This document shows positions 1-5,947 of a stretch of DNA of 9,591 bases, one piece after another (the first letter of the stretch is position 1; each line of letters starts with the position of its first letter). The position numbers and the translations under genes were made by a program. The stretch comes from an archaeon (lineage in GTDB: Archaea > Thermoproteota > Nitrososphaeria > Conexivisphaerales > UBA164): positions 1 to 9,591 of the forward strand of contig JAJZYL010000040.1 of the NCBI GenBank assembly GCA_021798095.1, written 5' to 3'. Below the pieces are notes generated by a model. That model was given only the letters and a program-made list of their open reading frames with translations, was not told the origin of the DNA and searched no databases.

Positions 1-1349
1 GCGGCCGCAACCGGATACCCGCGGTAGAATATGTAGCCCATGAACTCCTGAACGGCGTCGATGTCTTCAGGGTAGACGACCTCGGAAATGAACTTCAATG
101 CCAGCGGGCACTTCGCCTTCGGGTCGTACTCCACCGGAAGCTGGATTGCAGAGAAATACGCCTTATCCGGCGTGTGGTCGATGAATACGCCGGTCTTCAT
201 GTTCAATATGCCGTTTTTCAGGTTGAATACATCTGTGTTGTCCGCCAAATCGCGCTCGTATGTCCTGCGCTGTATGTGCCCAAACATTTCAGCGATGTAA
301 CGGAGCGATATGTTGCCGCCTGAAACACGGGCCTGCTGCTCGGCCCACGCCCTGATCGTGTCCTCCATGTCCGGCACGTACATTCCGCGCCCAACATCAT
401 ACACGTACATGATACCGTTTGTCGTGATGATATGAAAGTGCTCAAGGACGTGGTCGGCCGCGTCGGAAGGGGTGCCGAGGCCAAGAAGGGATGGCGATTC
501 GTCCGCCGCCACGGAGCGATCACGCACGATCCACTCGTGCGCCTTCCGCAGGGTGAATTCGGCGTACTGGTCGGACTCGCCCCACTTGCCTATTTTCGAA
601 TCGAGCATGATCCGATTGATCTGCCCATCGCTGAAGCCGTAGCTGATCAGCTTCATGACGAGCGCAAATTCAGCCTCAGAGCGGGACGCATACCCTTCGA
701 TGTCGCCGTTGAAGAGGCTGCTCAGCCGGCCATCAACGGTGAGCAGGTGATCAAAGGTGTCCCTTTCCGGCTTTGTGTCCTTCAGCACCTCAACCTGCCA
801 GCCCAGCCTCCGGCCACGATCAAGGAAGGATGCGAGGAGGCCCTTTTCGACTATCGAAATGTCCATGGTCCCGACAACCTCGTACGTGCTCTTGCCGGAA
901 TCTATGTGGCACTTCTTCTTGTCGCACAGTGAGTGGTCGATGGTCGTGCCGACGCCGCACACGTAGCCGCCCCACCCGCACACGTCGACCTGGTGTCTGT
1001 CACCAAACACCTTGATCCTGCGCTGGACCTCCTCCTGGGTATAGTAATATACGTGGGCGCCGCCATGGGGCGTCTTCACGACACGGGTGGTCTTCGCCAG
1101 CCTCTCCCACTCCGGGAAGAAGGCCACGAAATCTTCCCACGCTTCGAAGTCGAGCACCACGAGGTTGTGGGATGTAACGCCGCCCATCACCGCATGGTTG
1201 CGGTTCGGGTCCTGCCCGAACCATTTGTCAAATTCCTCCTGTGATATGTGGCGGGTTTGGTAGTCCTTCCAATCCACGGCGGGGGTCTTTTTGTCGCGTT
1301 CGAGCGGGATGACGTTGAGGCCCATGTCAAAATCGATCCTTGCCGACAT
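1..1349 (-). CDS. PrimPol / D5_N replication protein of a plasmid or virus (partial, 3' end cut)
   Basis: I read this by translating the minus strand from 1349 to the window edge: 449 codons without a stop, C-terminus missing. Residues 1-160 match the bifunctional primase-polymerase domain: motif I VLDFE (D67, E69), motif II as TPHGGAHVYY (H99), and motif III around QVDVCGWGGYV (D122). A loop with H139, C142, C147 and H148 could bind zinc, as in the pRN1 primase. Residues about 221-272 resemble a PriCT-like helical linker. Residues about 300-449 resemble D5_N, with an NLKNGILNMKTG motif, and should lead into a superfamily 3 helicase outside the window. Such proteins prime and help unwind plasmid or virus DNA. 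ATG 1349 is preferred; an in-frame GTG lies at 1355 and a stop at 1370-1368. There is no clear Shine-Dalgarno sequence. G+C is high (39 and 37 of 60 in two sampled lines). The family call is firm; plasmid versus provirus is open. Confidence 0.88.
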   Translation of the reverse strand, partial: MSARIDFDMGLNVIPLERDKKTPAVDWKDYQTRHISQEEFDKWFGQDPNRNHAVMGGVTSHNLVVLDFEAWEDFVAFFPEWERLAKTTRVVKTPHGGAHVYYYTQEEVQRRIKVFGDRHQVDVCGWGGYVCGVGTTIDHSLCDKKKCHIDSGKSTYEVVGTMDISIVEKGLLASFLDRGRRLGWQVEVLKDTKPERDTFDHLLTVDGRLSSLFNGDIEGYASRSEAEFALVMKLISYGFSDGQINRIMLDSKIGKWGESDQYAEFTLRKAHEWIVRDRSVAADESPSLLGLGTPSDAADHVLEHFHIITTNGIMYVYDVGRGMYVPDMEDTIRAWAEQQARVSGGNISLRYIAEMFGHIQRRTYERDLADNTDVFNLKNGILNMKTGVFIDHTPDKAYFSAIQLPVEYDPKAKCPLALKFISEVVYPEDIDAVQEFMGYIFYRGYPVAA

Positions 1350-1365
1350 GCGCACGCATGTAAAA

Positions 1366-1378
1366 ATTTACTTAAAAG
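1366..1378 (-). promoter_or_regulatory. Candidate proximal TATA element for the PrimPol gene
   Basis: On the minus strand CTTTTAAGTAAAT is centred about 23-25 bases before the ATG at 1349. Transcription from it would give an almost leaderless message, which fits the lack of a Shine-Dalgarno sequence. It is a weaker TATA match than the box at 1470-1479, so the gene may instead, or also, be transcribed from that upstream box with a leader of about 100 bases. Confidence 0.35.
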
Positions 1379-1469
1379 GCATGACGTGGCCGCCCATCAG
1401 GACGACCGCGTCACCCCTGTCAGGGTTGTCAGGGGGGTATCATATTGTTGGCTCTTGAGTTTACTCAAC

Positions 1470-1479
1470 CCTATATAAA
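1470..1479 (-). promoter_or_regulatory. TATA box, leftward promoter of the inverted cassette
   Basis: Read leftward it is TTATATAGGG, preceded by GGGGT. A start about 25 bases downstream would fall at the CCAACAATATG motif (1451-1441). The RNA would then begin almost at an ATG opening a four-codon frame, ATG ATA CCC CCC TGA, followed by the TGACA-type repeats. The PrimPol start is about 100 bases further on. Confidence 0.55.
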
Positions 1480-1543
1480 CCCCTTATTCCATATGCAAAA
1501 AAATAGGGAATTTTAAACACAAACCAAGAGAAAAAAAGGAAGC

Positions 1544-1553
1544 TTATATAGGG
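1544..1553 (+). promoter_or_regulatory. TATA box, rightward promoter of the inverted cassette
   Basis: TTATATAGGG is preceded by AGGAAGC, a possible BRE. The expected start, about 25 bases on, again falls in the CCAACAATATG motif (1571-1581). The RNA would start at or just before ATG CCG CTC CCC TGA, another four-codon frame, and then reach the ATG of the small frame at 1599. Confidence 0.55.
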
Positions 1554-1590
1554 TAAGCAAAACCTAAGGACCAACAATATGCCGCTCCCC

Positions 1591-1613
1591 TGACAGCCAT
1601 GACAGCCCTGACA
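1591..1613 (+). repeat. Three TGACA units at 9-base spacing (right arm)
   Basis: TGACA begins at 1591, 1600 and 1609, exactly 9 bases apart. The left arm carries the counterparts on the opposite strand at 1427-1431, 1418-1422 and 1409-1413 (the last is TGACG), with the same period. Iteron-like spacing beside a replication gene suggests a protein-binding array. A 9-base period is also three codons, so a coding explanation is possible. Confidence 0.55.
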
Positions 1614-1751
1614 CGCTTGATCTCTATCCAAAAACCAACCACATCGGGGTTTGTTCGAAAAACGTTTGGAAGGATTGACATTGGGCGCCGCCCTATGCTG
1701 TCCACCCTGTCCATGGTTTGCAAAAAATGTAAACGTTTAGAGGTTGTGTAA
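1599..1751 (+). CDS. Possible small CxxC protein, 50 residues
   Basis: The frame runs from ATG 1599 to TAA 1749-1751, beginning MTALTRLISIQKP and ending MVCKKCKRLEVV. The CKKC pair and many Lys/Arg residues would suit a small nucleic-acid-binding or zinc-knuckle peptide, but two cysteines alone do not make a full zinc site. It lies directly downstream of the rightward TATA box, about 25 bases from the expected RNA start, and its first codons are built from the TGACA repeats. The four-codon frame at 1579-1593 ends 5 bases before its ATG. No Shine-Dalgarno sequence is visible and I recognise no family. It may instead be an untranslated leader RNA. Confidence 0.33.
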   Translation: MTALTRLISIQKPTTSGFVRKTFGRIDIGRRPMLSTLSMVCKKCKRLEVV

Positions 1752-1832
1752 AAATTCATTATGATCTAATAATCAGTGCCCACATCAATATAAATTATGG
1801 ACTATCTAAATAATTCTTGCCCGGCCCCTTTA

Positions 1833-1911
1833 CCGTTTTGAAGCCCCACGCTCATTTCTGACGAGTTTAACTGCGTTTTGACCGCAATCGACGTTCACTA
1901 CTTCAAAACGG
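1833..1911. repeat. Perfect 11-base inverted repeat with an additional internal copy of its core
   Basis: CCGTTTTGAAG at 1833-1843 is the exact reverse complement of CTTCAAAACGG at 1901-1911. The core CGTTTTGA recurs in direct orientation at 1874-1881, giving three copies in 79 bases. It could be a cluster of regulator sites upstream of the gene at 1998, the base of a structured RNA, or the ends of a tiny mobile-element remnant. The sequence does not decide between these. Confidence 0.6.
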
Positions 1912-1962
1912 CAAATGGTTACGAAATTTCTTAATTGCTGGCCTGGCGCTATCGACGGCGCC

Positions 1963-1970
1963 TTTTTATA
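1963..1970 (+). promoter_or_regulatory. TATA box for the carbonic-anhydrase-like gene
   Basis: TTTTTATA is centred about 31 bases before the ATG at 1998. The expected RNA start near 1992 leaves a leader of a few bases at most, so the message is probably leaderless; no Shine-Dalgarno sequence is needed or seen. Confidence 0.55.
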
Positions 1971-1997
1971 TGATTAAAAGGGATATCCCGCGCAATA

Positions 1998-2723
1998 ATG
2001 AATGATGGAATGAGCCTGATAATAAGCTGCATGGATTACAGAATTCAGGACGCAATAGATAGCGTAATCAATGATAATGAAAAGTTTGTTATAATGAGAA
2101 ACGGGGGAGCTAATGTAAAGGGATTAAGAAACTCCATAGTAAGGATAATCAAGCAAGGGAACGTTAAAAGGATTAAGCTAATGCCTCACTCCGATTGCGT
2201 GGCAATGAAAATAGTTTATTCTGCATTAAGGGAAAATAAGGACTGCGATGCCGTCATATATGAAAACCTTGTAGAACAGTTTAATGGGGAAAATTTTAAT
2301 TCATTAAAAGAATTAGAAATCGTCAACAAAGCCAGGCAATATGATAGTGCAAAAAGCCTGTTGGAGGAAAACGATATTGGAAAGGGCATCCAGATAGAGA
2401 GTTCATTTGTGAATACCGAGAGCTCGAGATACTATCAAAAAAATGGTTCGTTTGTATTGTCCTTCCCAATATCGGCCAAATACCGTAGCCTGTTTAATAG
2501 GATAGATAAAATCCGTGGTTCCTATTTCCTTCACTCATTAGATATTGAGGATTTGGCGGCGGATCTAGTTATAGCGAATAAACTGGTGGGATTAAACAAG
2601 CTGTTCCTGTTATATGTAAATGGGGAGGAGAAGGAGGCCTTAAACGAACATATTGAAAGAATGAAGGAAAGAAATATTTTAGGCGATGATATAGCGGTGG
2701 AGATGCTGCAAAATGGGCCTTAA
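1998..2723 (+). CDS. Divergent beta-carbonic-anhydrase-like protein
   Basis: This 241-residue protein carries the marks of the beta-carbonic anhydrase fold. They are a C-x-D-x-R motif in SCMDYR (C11, D13, R15), an RNGGANV segment at 34-40 where the family has RNAG(G/N), and an H-x-x-C motif in PHSDC (H64, C67). C11, H64 and C67 would bind zinc, and D13/R15 form the usual active-site dyad. Spacing is close to small archaeal enzymes. The usual Gly after the second Cys is Val, and residues about 90-241 do not resemble a standard enzyme, so CO2 hydration is unproven. ATG 1998 fits a leaderless message; M5 at 2010 is an alternative. The gene is AT-rich (18 and 17 G/C of 60 in two sampled lines) unlike both neighbours, which suggests transfer. 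It stands alone, convergent with the peptidase gene. Confidence 0.7.
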   Translation: MNDGMSLIISCMDYRIQDAIDSVINDNEKFVIMRNGGANVKGLRNSIVRIIKQGNVKRIKLMPHSDCVAMKIVYSALRENKDCDAVIYENLVEQFNGENFNSLKELEIVNKARQYDSAKSLLEENDIGKGIQIESSFVNTESSRYYQKNGSFVLSFPISAKYRSLFNRIDKIRGSYFLHSLDIEDLAADLVIANKLVGLNKLFLLYVNGEEKEALNEHIERMKERNILGDDIAVEMLQNGP

Positions 2724-2826
2724 AGCATATCGTCGCATAATACTGTGTGGGAAAAACCGATTTCGCCCATGACGCAACGCCATATTATAATCGGACCATA
2801 ACAGGATTGAAATATAATCTCCCATC

Positions 2827-4011
2827 CTAATCTAGAGGCTTCGACAGAAAGTGTTTAAATATCTTGGTGATCCTTTCCATTGTGGTCAATCTGACGAACT
2901 CGTCGGGCCCATGAATGTTGCTGTCATCATCTATCACGCCCAGGCCGACCGTCGGTATCCCCTTTCTACTAGTATACCTTCCATCGTTGCCCACTAGCTC
3001 CCCTACACACCCCCTGCCGCAGCCCTGCGCCTCCGCAACCTTAAGGAATTCCCTGACCAACGGATGGCTTGGATCTGTATGGTAGTTCCCGCCGCCTTCG
3101 GACGACGCGAGCTCCACATCCGCCAATCCAGCCTTCGCCAATCTCTCTATCGTACCCCTCAGTTCGCTCATGGCCGAGTTCATATCTTCTTCCGGCAGAA
3201 GCCTCATATCAAAGGTAATGGTGACGCTTGGGGGGATGACGTTGTTCTTGAAACCTCCGCTTATGATGGTGGGCGATAGCCTGCCCCAGACCTTCCGATA
3301 TGGTTGACCTTCCGGTGAATTTAGGGCGGACCGCATGCGCTCCCGCCTGGCTGAAAGCTCTGCCAGGGCCTCCAGAACTATGGGGACCTTCTGTATGGGA
3401 TTCCTTGCCAGATGCGGATATCCGGCGTGCCCCTGTTTTCCCCTGATGATTATCTCCCCGTTCACTATCCCGCTGGCGCCACAGGACACCTTACCGCTCC
3501 CCGCATCGGCTATGACGGCGAAGGTCGGCAGCCTGTTCAGCCTGTTGATCAGGTCCCCGAGCCCCATGGCACCGCCCACCTCTTCGTCTGCGGTAAAGCA
3601 GAGCGTCAGACCATTTTTTATCCGCGGGGCCCTATCGATCGACTTGAGCGTTCCCAGCAGCACTGCAACGGCCCCCTTATCATCAGCCGAACCCCTTCCG
3701 TATAATTTATCACCACTTTTGGCTAACCTCAATGGATCTGTAGTCCAGCCAGGGCCGATGGGCACGGTATCGAAGTGCGACGCAAACAGGATAGGGCCGG
3801 AGCCAGATATCTCGACTTTGACGTTGGGCCTTGGCGCGTCGCCGCCGCTGGGCATAATTTCCGCGGGATATCCCAGACCCTCGACCTCTTCCCTTATCAG
3901 TTCCGCACACCGCTTGTAACCGCCGGCGCTGGAGAGATCAGAGCCGATGGCAATCAAATCCCCCAGCACGCGTTCCTCGTAACGCATTATATCATCGTTC
4001 AAGCGACCCAT
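2827..4011 (-). CDS. M20 family amidohydrolase/peptidase (ArgE/DapE/ACY1-like)
   Basis: This 394-residue protein has the full M20 dinuclear zinc site. It comprises SHFDTVP (H79, D81), GRGSADDKG (D110), TADEEVGG (E143 catalytic base, E144 metal ligand), IADAGSG (D169) and a C-terminal HGPDEFV (H367). The lid/dimerisation domain begins near residue 180 and includes GKQGHAGYPH (H195). Such cytoplasmic enzymes hydrolyse amide bonds of N-acyl amino acids, succinyl-diaminopimelate, dipeptides or N-formyl compounds; the substrate cannot be told from these motifs. ATG 4011 sits about 32 bases from a TATA box in the 39-base gap behind the upstream oxidoreductase gene, so it may have its own promoter and also be read through from that gene. 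No lysine-biosynthesis neighbours support DapE. Confidence 0.88.
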   Translation of the reverse strand: MGRLNDDIMRYEERVLGDLIAIGSDLSSAGGYKRCAELIREEVEGLGYPAEIMPSGGDAPRPNVKVEISGSGPILFASHFDTVPIGPGWTTDPLRLAKSGDKLYGRGSADDKGAVAVLLGTLKSIDRAPRIKNGLTLCFTADEEVGGAMGLGDLINRLNRLPTFAVIADAGSGKVSCGASGIVNGEIIIRGKQGHAGYPHLARNPIQKVPIVLEALAELSARRERMRSALNSPEGQPYRKVWGRLSPTIISGGFKNNVIPPSVTITFDMRLLPEEDMNSAMSELRGTIERLAKAGLADVELASSEGGGNYHTDPSHPLVREFLKVAEAQGCGRGCVGELVGNDGRYTSRKGIPTVGLGVIDDDSNIHGPDEFVRLTTMERITKIFKHFLSKPLD

Positions 4012-4038
4012 ACGCCTATCCTGAATATCGTTGATCGC

Positions 4039-4048
4039 TTATATATAA
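4039..4048 (-). promoter_or_regulatory. TATA box for the M20 gene
   Basis: Read leftward, TTATATATAA lies in the 39-base gap between the oxidoreductase stop (4053-4051) and the M20 ATG (4011). The spacing predicts a leader of a few bases. Confidence 0.6.
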
Positions 4049-4050
4049 CG

Positions 4051-5052
4051 TTAAAAGGATGCCATCTCTTTGATCACAAGCGCTACGTCATCACCAAGTG
4101 AATACATGATGGGGACCGTGGCTCCGCTTTCCGTATATTTCCTTATAGATCTTCGGCAATCCTCGGGAGTACCGGTTACCGTTAACATCTCGACAACGGA
4201 GTCTGGGACAAGCTTCTTTGCCTTATCAAGCCCCCCGGGGGCTGCCGGCCATCCGCCCAGGGCCTGGTTTATATCCCTGATAAGGGATTCGGGGACGCCG
4301 CTCGCTTTCATGATATGGGGTTGTTGCCCCAGATATAATCCAATGTATTCCCTTGAGATATCCATGGCCTTATCGAAATCAGTATTCATGGAGAGGGCAA
4401 CGAGCTGTGGCCTGTCTATGTCCTCCAGTTTTCGACCGGCCTTCTTGGCCCCTTTTTTGATGGCCTCTAGTGCCTGTTGATTGTATTTGGGCGATACCAA
4501 ATAGTTCAGTACCACACCATCTCCGATCTCCCCCGCTAGCTCTAACATATCGAACCCCGTAGCGCCAATATAAACCGGTATATCCCTTGGTTTCTTGTCT
4601 CCATAAACTATGTCTATTTCGATGTCTTCTACGTTTACGAACTCGCCATGGAATGTTACTGGCCCTAGATTGAAGAGCTTCTTTAAAGTTGTTACGTATT
4701 CATGCATGGCCTTTAACGGCTTAACCCTTTTAACGCCCACCTTTGATGCCAGGGGTTCCCACCATGCGCCGATTCCCAATATAGGCCTCTTGGGAGCCAG
4801 TTCATAGAGCGTGCTAAATGTCTGTGCCATCAACCCAACGTTTCGAGTCCAATTATTAACCACACCACTTCCTACCTTAATCTTCTTGGTATTCGCCGCA
4901 ACTGCGGCCATGGGGACTATCGCATCGCGCGCTAACCTTGTCTCACCGAACCAGACTGACTCAAAGCCCTCGCGCTCCGCGAGGGAAGCATATGCTATCT
5001 CTTCCCTTAAATTATGTCTATCCGACAAAAAGAGCGCTAGCCTGTCGGCCAC
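4051..5052 (-). CDS. Luciferase-like F420-type oxidoreductase (Mer-like)
   Basis: This 333-residue protein belongs to the bacterial-luciferase-like TIM-barrel family, closest by eye to the F420-dependent branch that includes methylenetetrahydromethanopterin reductase. Supporting segments are RDAIVPMAAVAANTKKIKVG (42-61), followed by SGVVNNWTRN, where the family has its non-prolyl cis-peptide strand; LGIGAWWEPL (92-101); and IPVYIGATGFDMLELAGE (158-175), typical of Mer-like proteins. They usually transfer hydride between F420 (or FMN) and an organic substrate. True Mer activity is doubtful, since no methanogenesis or C1 genes are nearby. The start is GTG (5052-5050): the in-frame stop at 5082-5080 leaves no ATG. 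The M20 gene follows 39 bases downstream, and the ECF operon is divergent. Confidence 0.8.
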   Translation of the reverse strand: MADRLALFLSDRHNLREEIAYASLAEREGFESVWFGETRLARDAIVPMAAVAANTKKIKVGSGVVNNWTRNVGLMAQTFSTLYELAPKRPILGIGAWWEPLASKVGVKRVKPLKAMHEYVTTLKKLFNLGPVTFHGEFVNVEDIEIDIVYGDKKPRDIPVYIGATGFDMLELAGEIGDGVVLNYLVSPKYNQQALEAIKKGAKKAGRKLEDIDRPQLVALSMNTDFDKAMDISREYIGLYLGQQPHIMKASGVPESLIRDINQALGGWPAAPGGLDKAKKLVPDSVVEMLTVTGTPEDCRRSIRKYTESGATVPIMYSLGDDVALVIKEMASF

Positions 5053-5093
5053 ATCAATGCATCCCTGTTCTATGGTGGCTCATCCGCTGGGCG

Positions 5094-5102
5094 ATATATA
5101 TA
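5094..5102 (-). promoter_or_regulatory. TATA box for the oxidoreductase gene
   Basis: TATATATAT on the minus strand, within CTATATATATCG, is centred about 46 bases before the GTG. It predicts a leader of roughly 20 bases that contains AGGGA about 10 bases upstream of the GTG, a weak ribosome site that supports this start. Confidence 0.55.
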
Positions 5103-5230
5103 GTTATACTGTTCCAGACGGCCAATAGTGTGGTTTGATCCATCCATGCCTGGCTTCCTTCGCCGGCCGATGGCTTCAATTGGCCTGCGGTCAATGTCAT
5201 ATCGCGGCAGCCGCCCTTGCGTTAGGAAAG

Positions 5231-5240
5231 TATTTAAATA
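5231..5240 (+). promoter_or_regulatory. TATA box for the ECF transporter operon
   Basis: TATTTAAATA is centred about 28 bases before the ATG at 5264, so the message should be leaderless or nearly so. That leaves no room for a leader riboswitch; I looked for TPP-element landmarks (CTGAGA and its partner) in the upstream 150 bases and found none. The divergent gap also holds GGCCAAT at 5120-5126 facing ATTGGCC at 5179-5185, a possible but weak operator pair. Confidence 0.6.
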
Positions 5241-5263
5241 GGTATAACAATAATGCCTAACTG

Positions 5264-5926
5264 ATGGATATAAAACTATCTCTCGAAAATCTGGCAGACA
5301 ACATCAGGGCGGTGGTCACTACACCTTCAAGAAATCCATGGATATATGAAGAGGGCGAGGTGAGGAAACCAGGATCCATACATATCGCTATATTTGCACT
5401 GTTAATAGGAATAGGGGCCGTAACGGGTTCATTTGGAAGCATCGCGTTTCCATTGGGCTATGGAGTGTCCGGGTTCTGGCCCGGTGTAGCGGTACAGGCG
5501 GTTGGCTCCATATGGTTCGGGCTATGGGGCGCGCTCGCAGGCGGCCTGTTTCCATTCATCAGCAACTCCCTCTCAGGAGCACCTCTTTACGTAAGCCTTG
5601 CGTATTTTCCCTCCAACTTCATTCAGGGACTCCTTCCATTCCTGGTCTTCAAGTATCTTAAGGTGGACCCGAGGCTCAACAACTGGGTGGGGTACGCAGC
5701 ATATGTCCTTTTCGCGGTGATAATTAACAATGCATTAGGAGCCACCTGGGCCGTCACGGCGTTGACATCGTTCCACTTGATCACAGTAACGTCTACGCCC
5801 CTATTCTTCAGTGGTTGGCTCATAGGCAACGGGTTGCCGAGCCTGATCTTCGGCATAATAGTGTTGAAAATACTTTCAAAGACCGTCGTCAGGTCACGCG
5901 CCTTCTGCAAGGGTTGGCTCGCGTGA
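5264..5926 (+). CDS. ECF transporter S component (substrate-binding membrane subunit), substrate unknown
   Basis: This 220-residue protein has a soluble N-terminus of about 37 residues and then about six hydrophobic helices from residue 39 to 205. The segment FWPGVAVQAVGSIWFGLWGA (71-90), with a following Gly-rich stretch, is typical of S-component helices that pack against the T subunit. With the T and A subunit genes directly downstream, the S role is well supported. It would sit in the cytoplasmic membrane and capture a small solute. It lacks the N-terminal MHI-type metal motif of CbiM/NikM, so nickel or cobalt is unlikely. A vitamin or precursor is plausible, but I cannot name it. The start is fixed: an in-frame TAA at 5258-5260 lies just before the ATG. 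The T-component gene follows after 35 bases. Confidence 0.75.
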   Translation: MDIKLSLENLADNIRAVVTTPSRNPWIYEEGEVRKPGSIHIAIFALLIGIGAVTGSFGSIAFPLGYGVSGFWPGVAVQAVGSIWFGLWGALAGGLFPFISNSLSGAPLYVSLAYFPSNFIQGLLPFLVFKYLKVDPRLNNWVGYAAYVLFAVIINNALGATWAVTALTSFHLITVTSTPLFFSGWLIGNGLPSLIFGIIVLKILSKTVVRSRAFCKGWLA

Positions 5927-5933
5927 CCCCAAC

Positions 5934-5947
5934 TTTTTTTATTTTTT
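5934..5947 (+). terminator. T-rich tract between S and T genes; partial terminator or internal promoter
   Basis: TTTTTTTATTTTTT (13 T of 14) follows the S stop by 7 bases. Archaeal polymerases can terminate at such T-tracts without a hairpin. Here it would cut transcription between S and the T/A genes, perhaps setting subunit ratios. It is also AT-rich enough, 20-25 bases before the ATG at 5962, to act as a TATA element for a leaderless T-gene message. Confidence 0.4.

Larger units (their letters stand above)
1409..1613. repeat. Imperfect inverted repeat of a whole promoter-leader cassette
   Basis: The left arm (1409-1479) and right arm (1544-1613) are imperfect reverse complements around an A-rich centre of 64 bases. 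Three blocks match at conserved spacing. CCCTATATAA at 1470-1479 pairs with TTATATAGGG at 1544-1553. CATATTGTTGG at 1441-1451 pairs with CCAACAATATG at 1571-1581. TGTCAGGGG at 1427-1435 pairs with CCCCTGACA at 1587-1595. Gaps between blocks are 18 and 5 bases on the left, 17 and 5 on the right. Read outward, each arm is a TATA box, an initiator-region motif and then TGACA-type repeats. Its place beside a replication gene suggests a control region or an origin; that is inference. Confidence 0.75.
1752..1997. other. Gene-poor stretch between the element-like region and the carbonic-anhydrase-like gene
   Basis: No convincing frame is present on either strand. It holds an AT-rich segment (about 1752-1815), the CGTTTTGA repeats and 11-base inverted repeat at 1833-1911, a short GGCGC/GCGCC dyad near 1944-1961 and the TATA box for the next gene. 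I looked for tRNA-like sequence or a duplicated attachment core and found none. Confidence 0.6.

Noticed and set aside
1..8. Window begins exactly with GCGGCCGC, the NotI site, hinting at a clone end or vector
   Set aside because: PrimPol reads through it in frame with a sequence normal for this part of D5_N proteins (GYIFYRGYP), so it is native DNA. It may still be where a contig or clone was cut.
432..932. Rightward 166-residue open frame across the PrimPol region
   Set aside because: It lies antisense inside PrimPol, whose motifs are clear. Long antisense frames are expected in G+C-rich coding DNA.
1248..1478. Two facing frames (1248-1478 plus, 1544-1759 minus) whose C-termini look alike (SYCWLLSLLNPI and AYCWSLGFAYPI)
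   Set aside because: The likeness comes from reading the DNA inverted repeat in the same frame from each end. Both frames run against the promoters, and one overlaps PrimPol.
1833..1911. Box C/D guide RNA or CRISPR in the repeat-bearing gap
   Set aside because: No RTGATGA box paired with CTGA on either strand, and too few, unevenly spaced repeats for CRISPR.
1752..1997. tRNA gene or attachment site at the element boundary
   Set aside because: No cloverleaf or T-arm consensus found on either strand, and no duplicated core visible within this window.
3335..3919. Rightward 194-residue frame opposite the M20 gene
   Set aside because: Antisense shadow; the M20 gene has all its metal ligands in order.
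5103..5263. TPP or other riboswitch ahead of the ECF operon
   Set aside because: The TATA box is centred only about 28 bases before the ATG, leaving no leader, and the TPP landmarks are absent.
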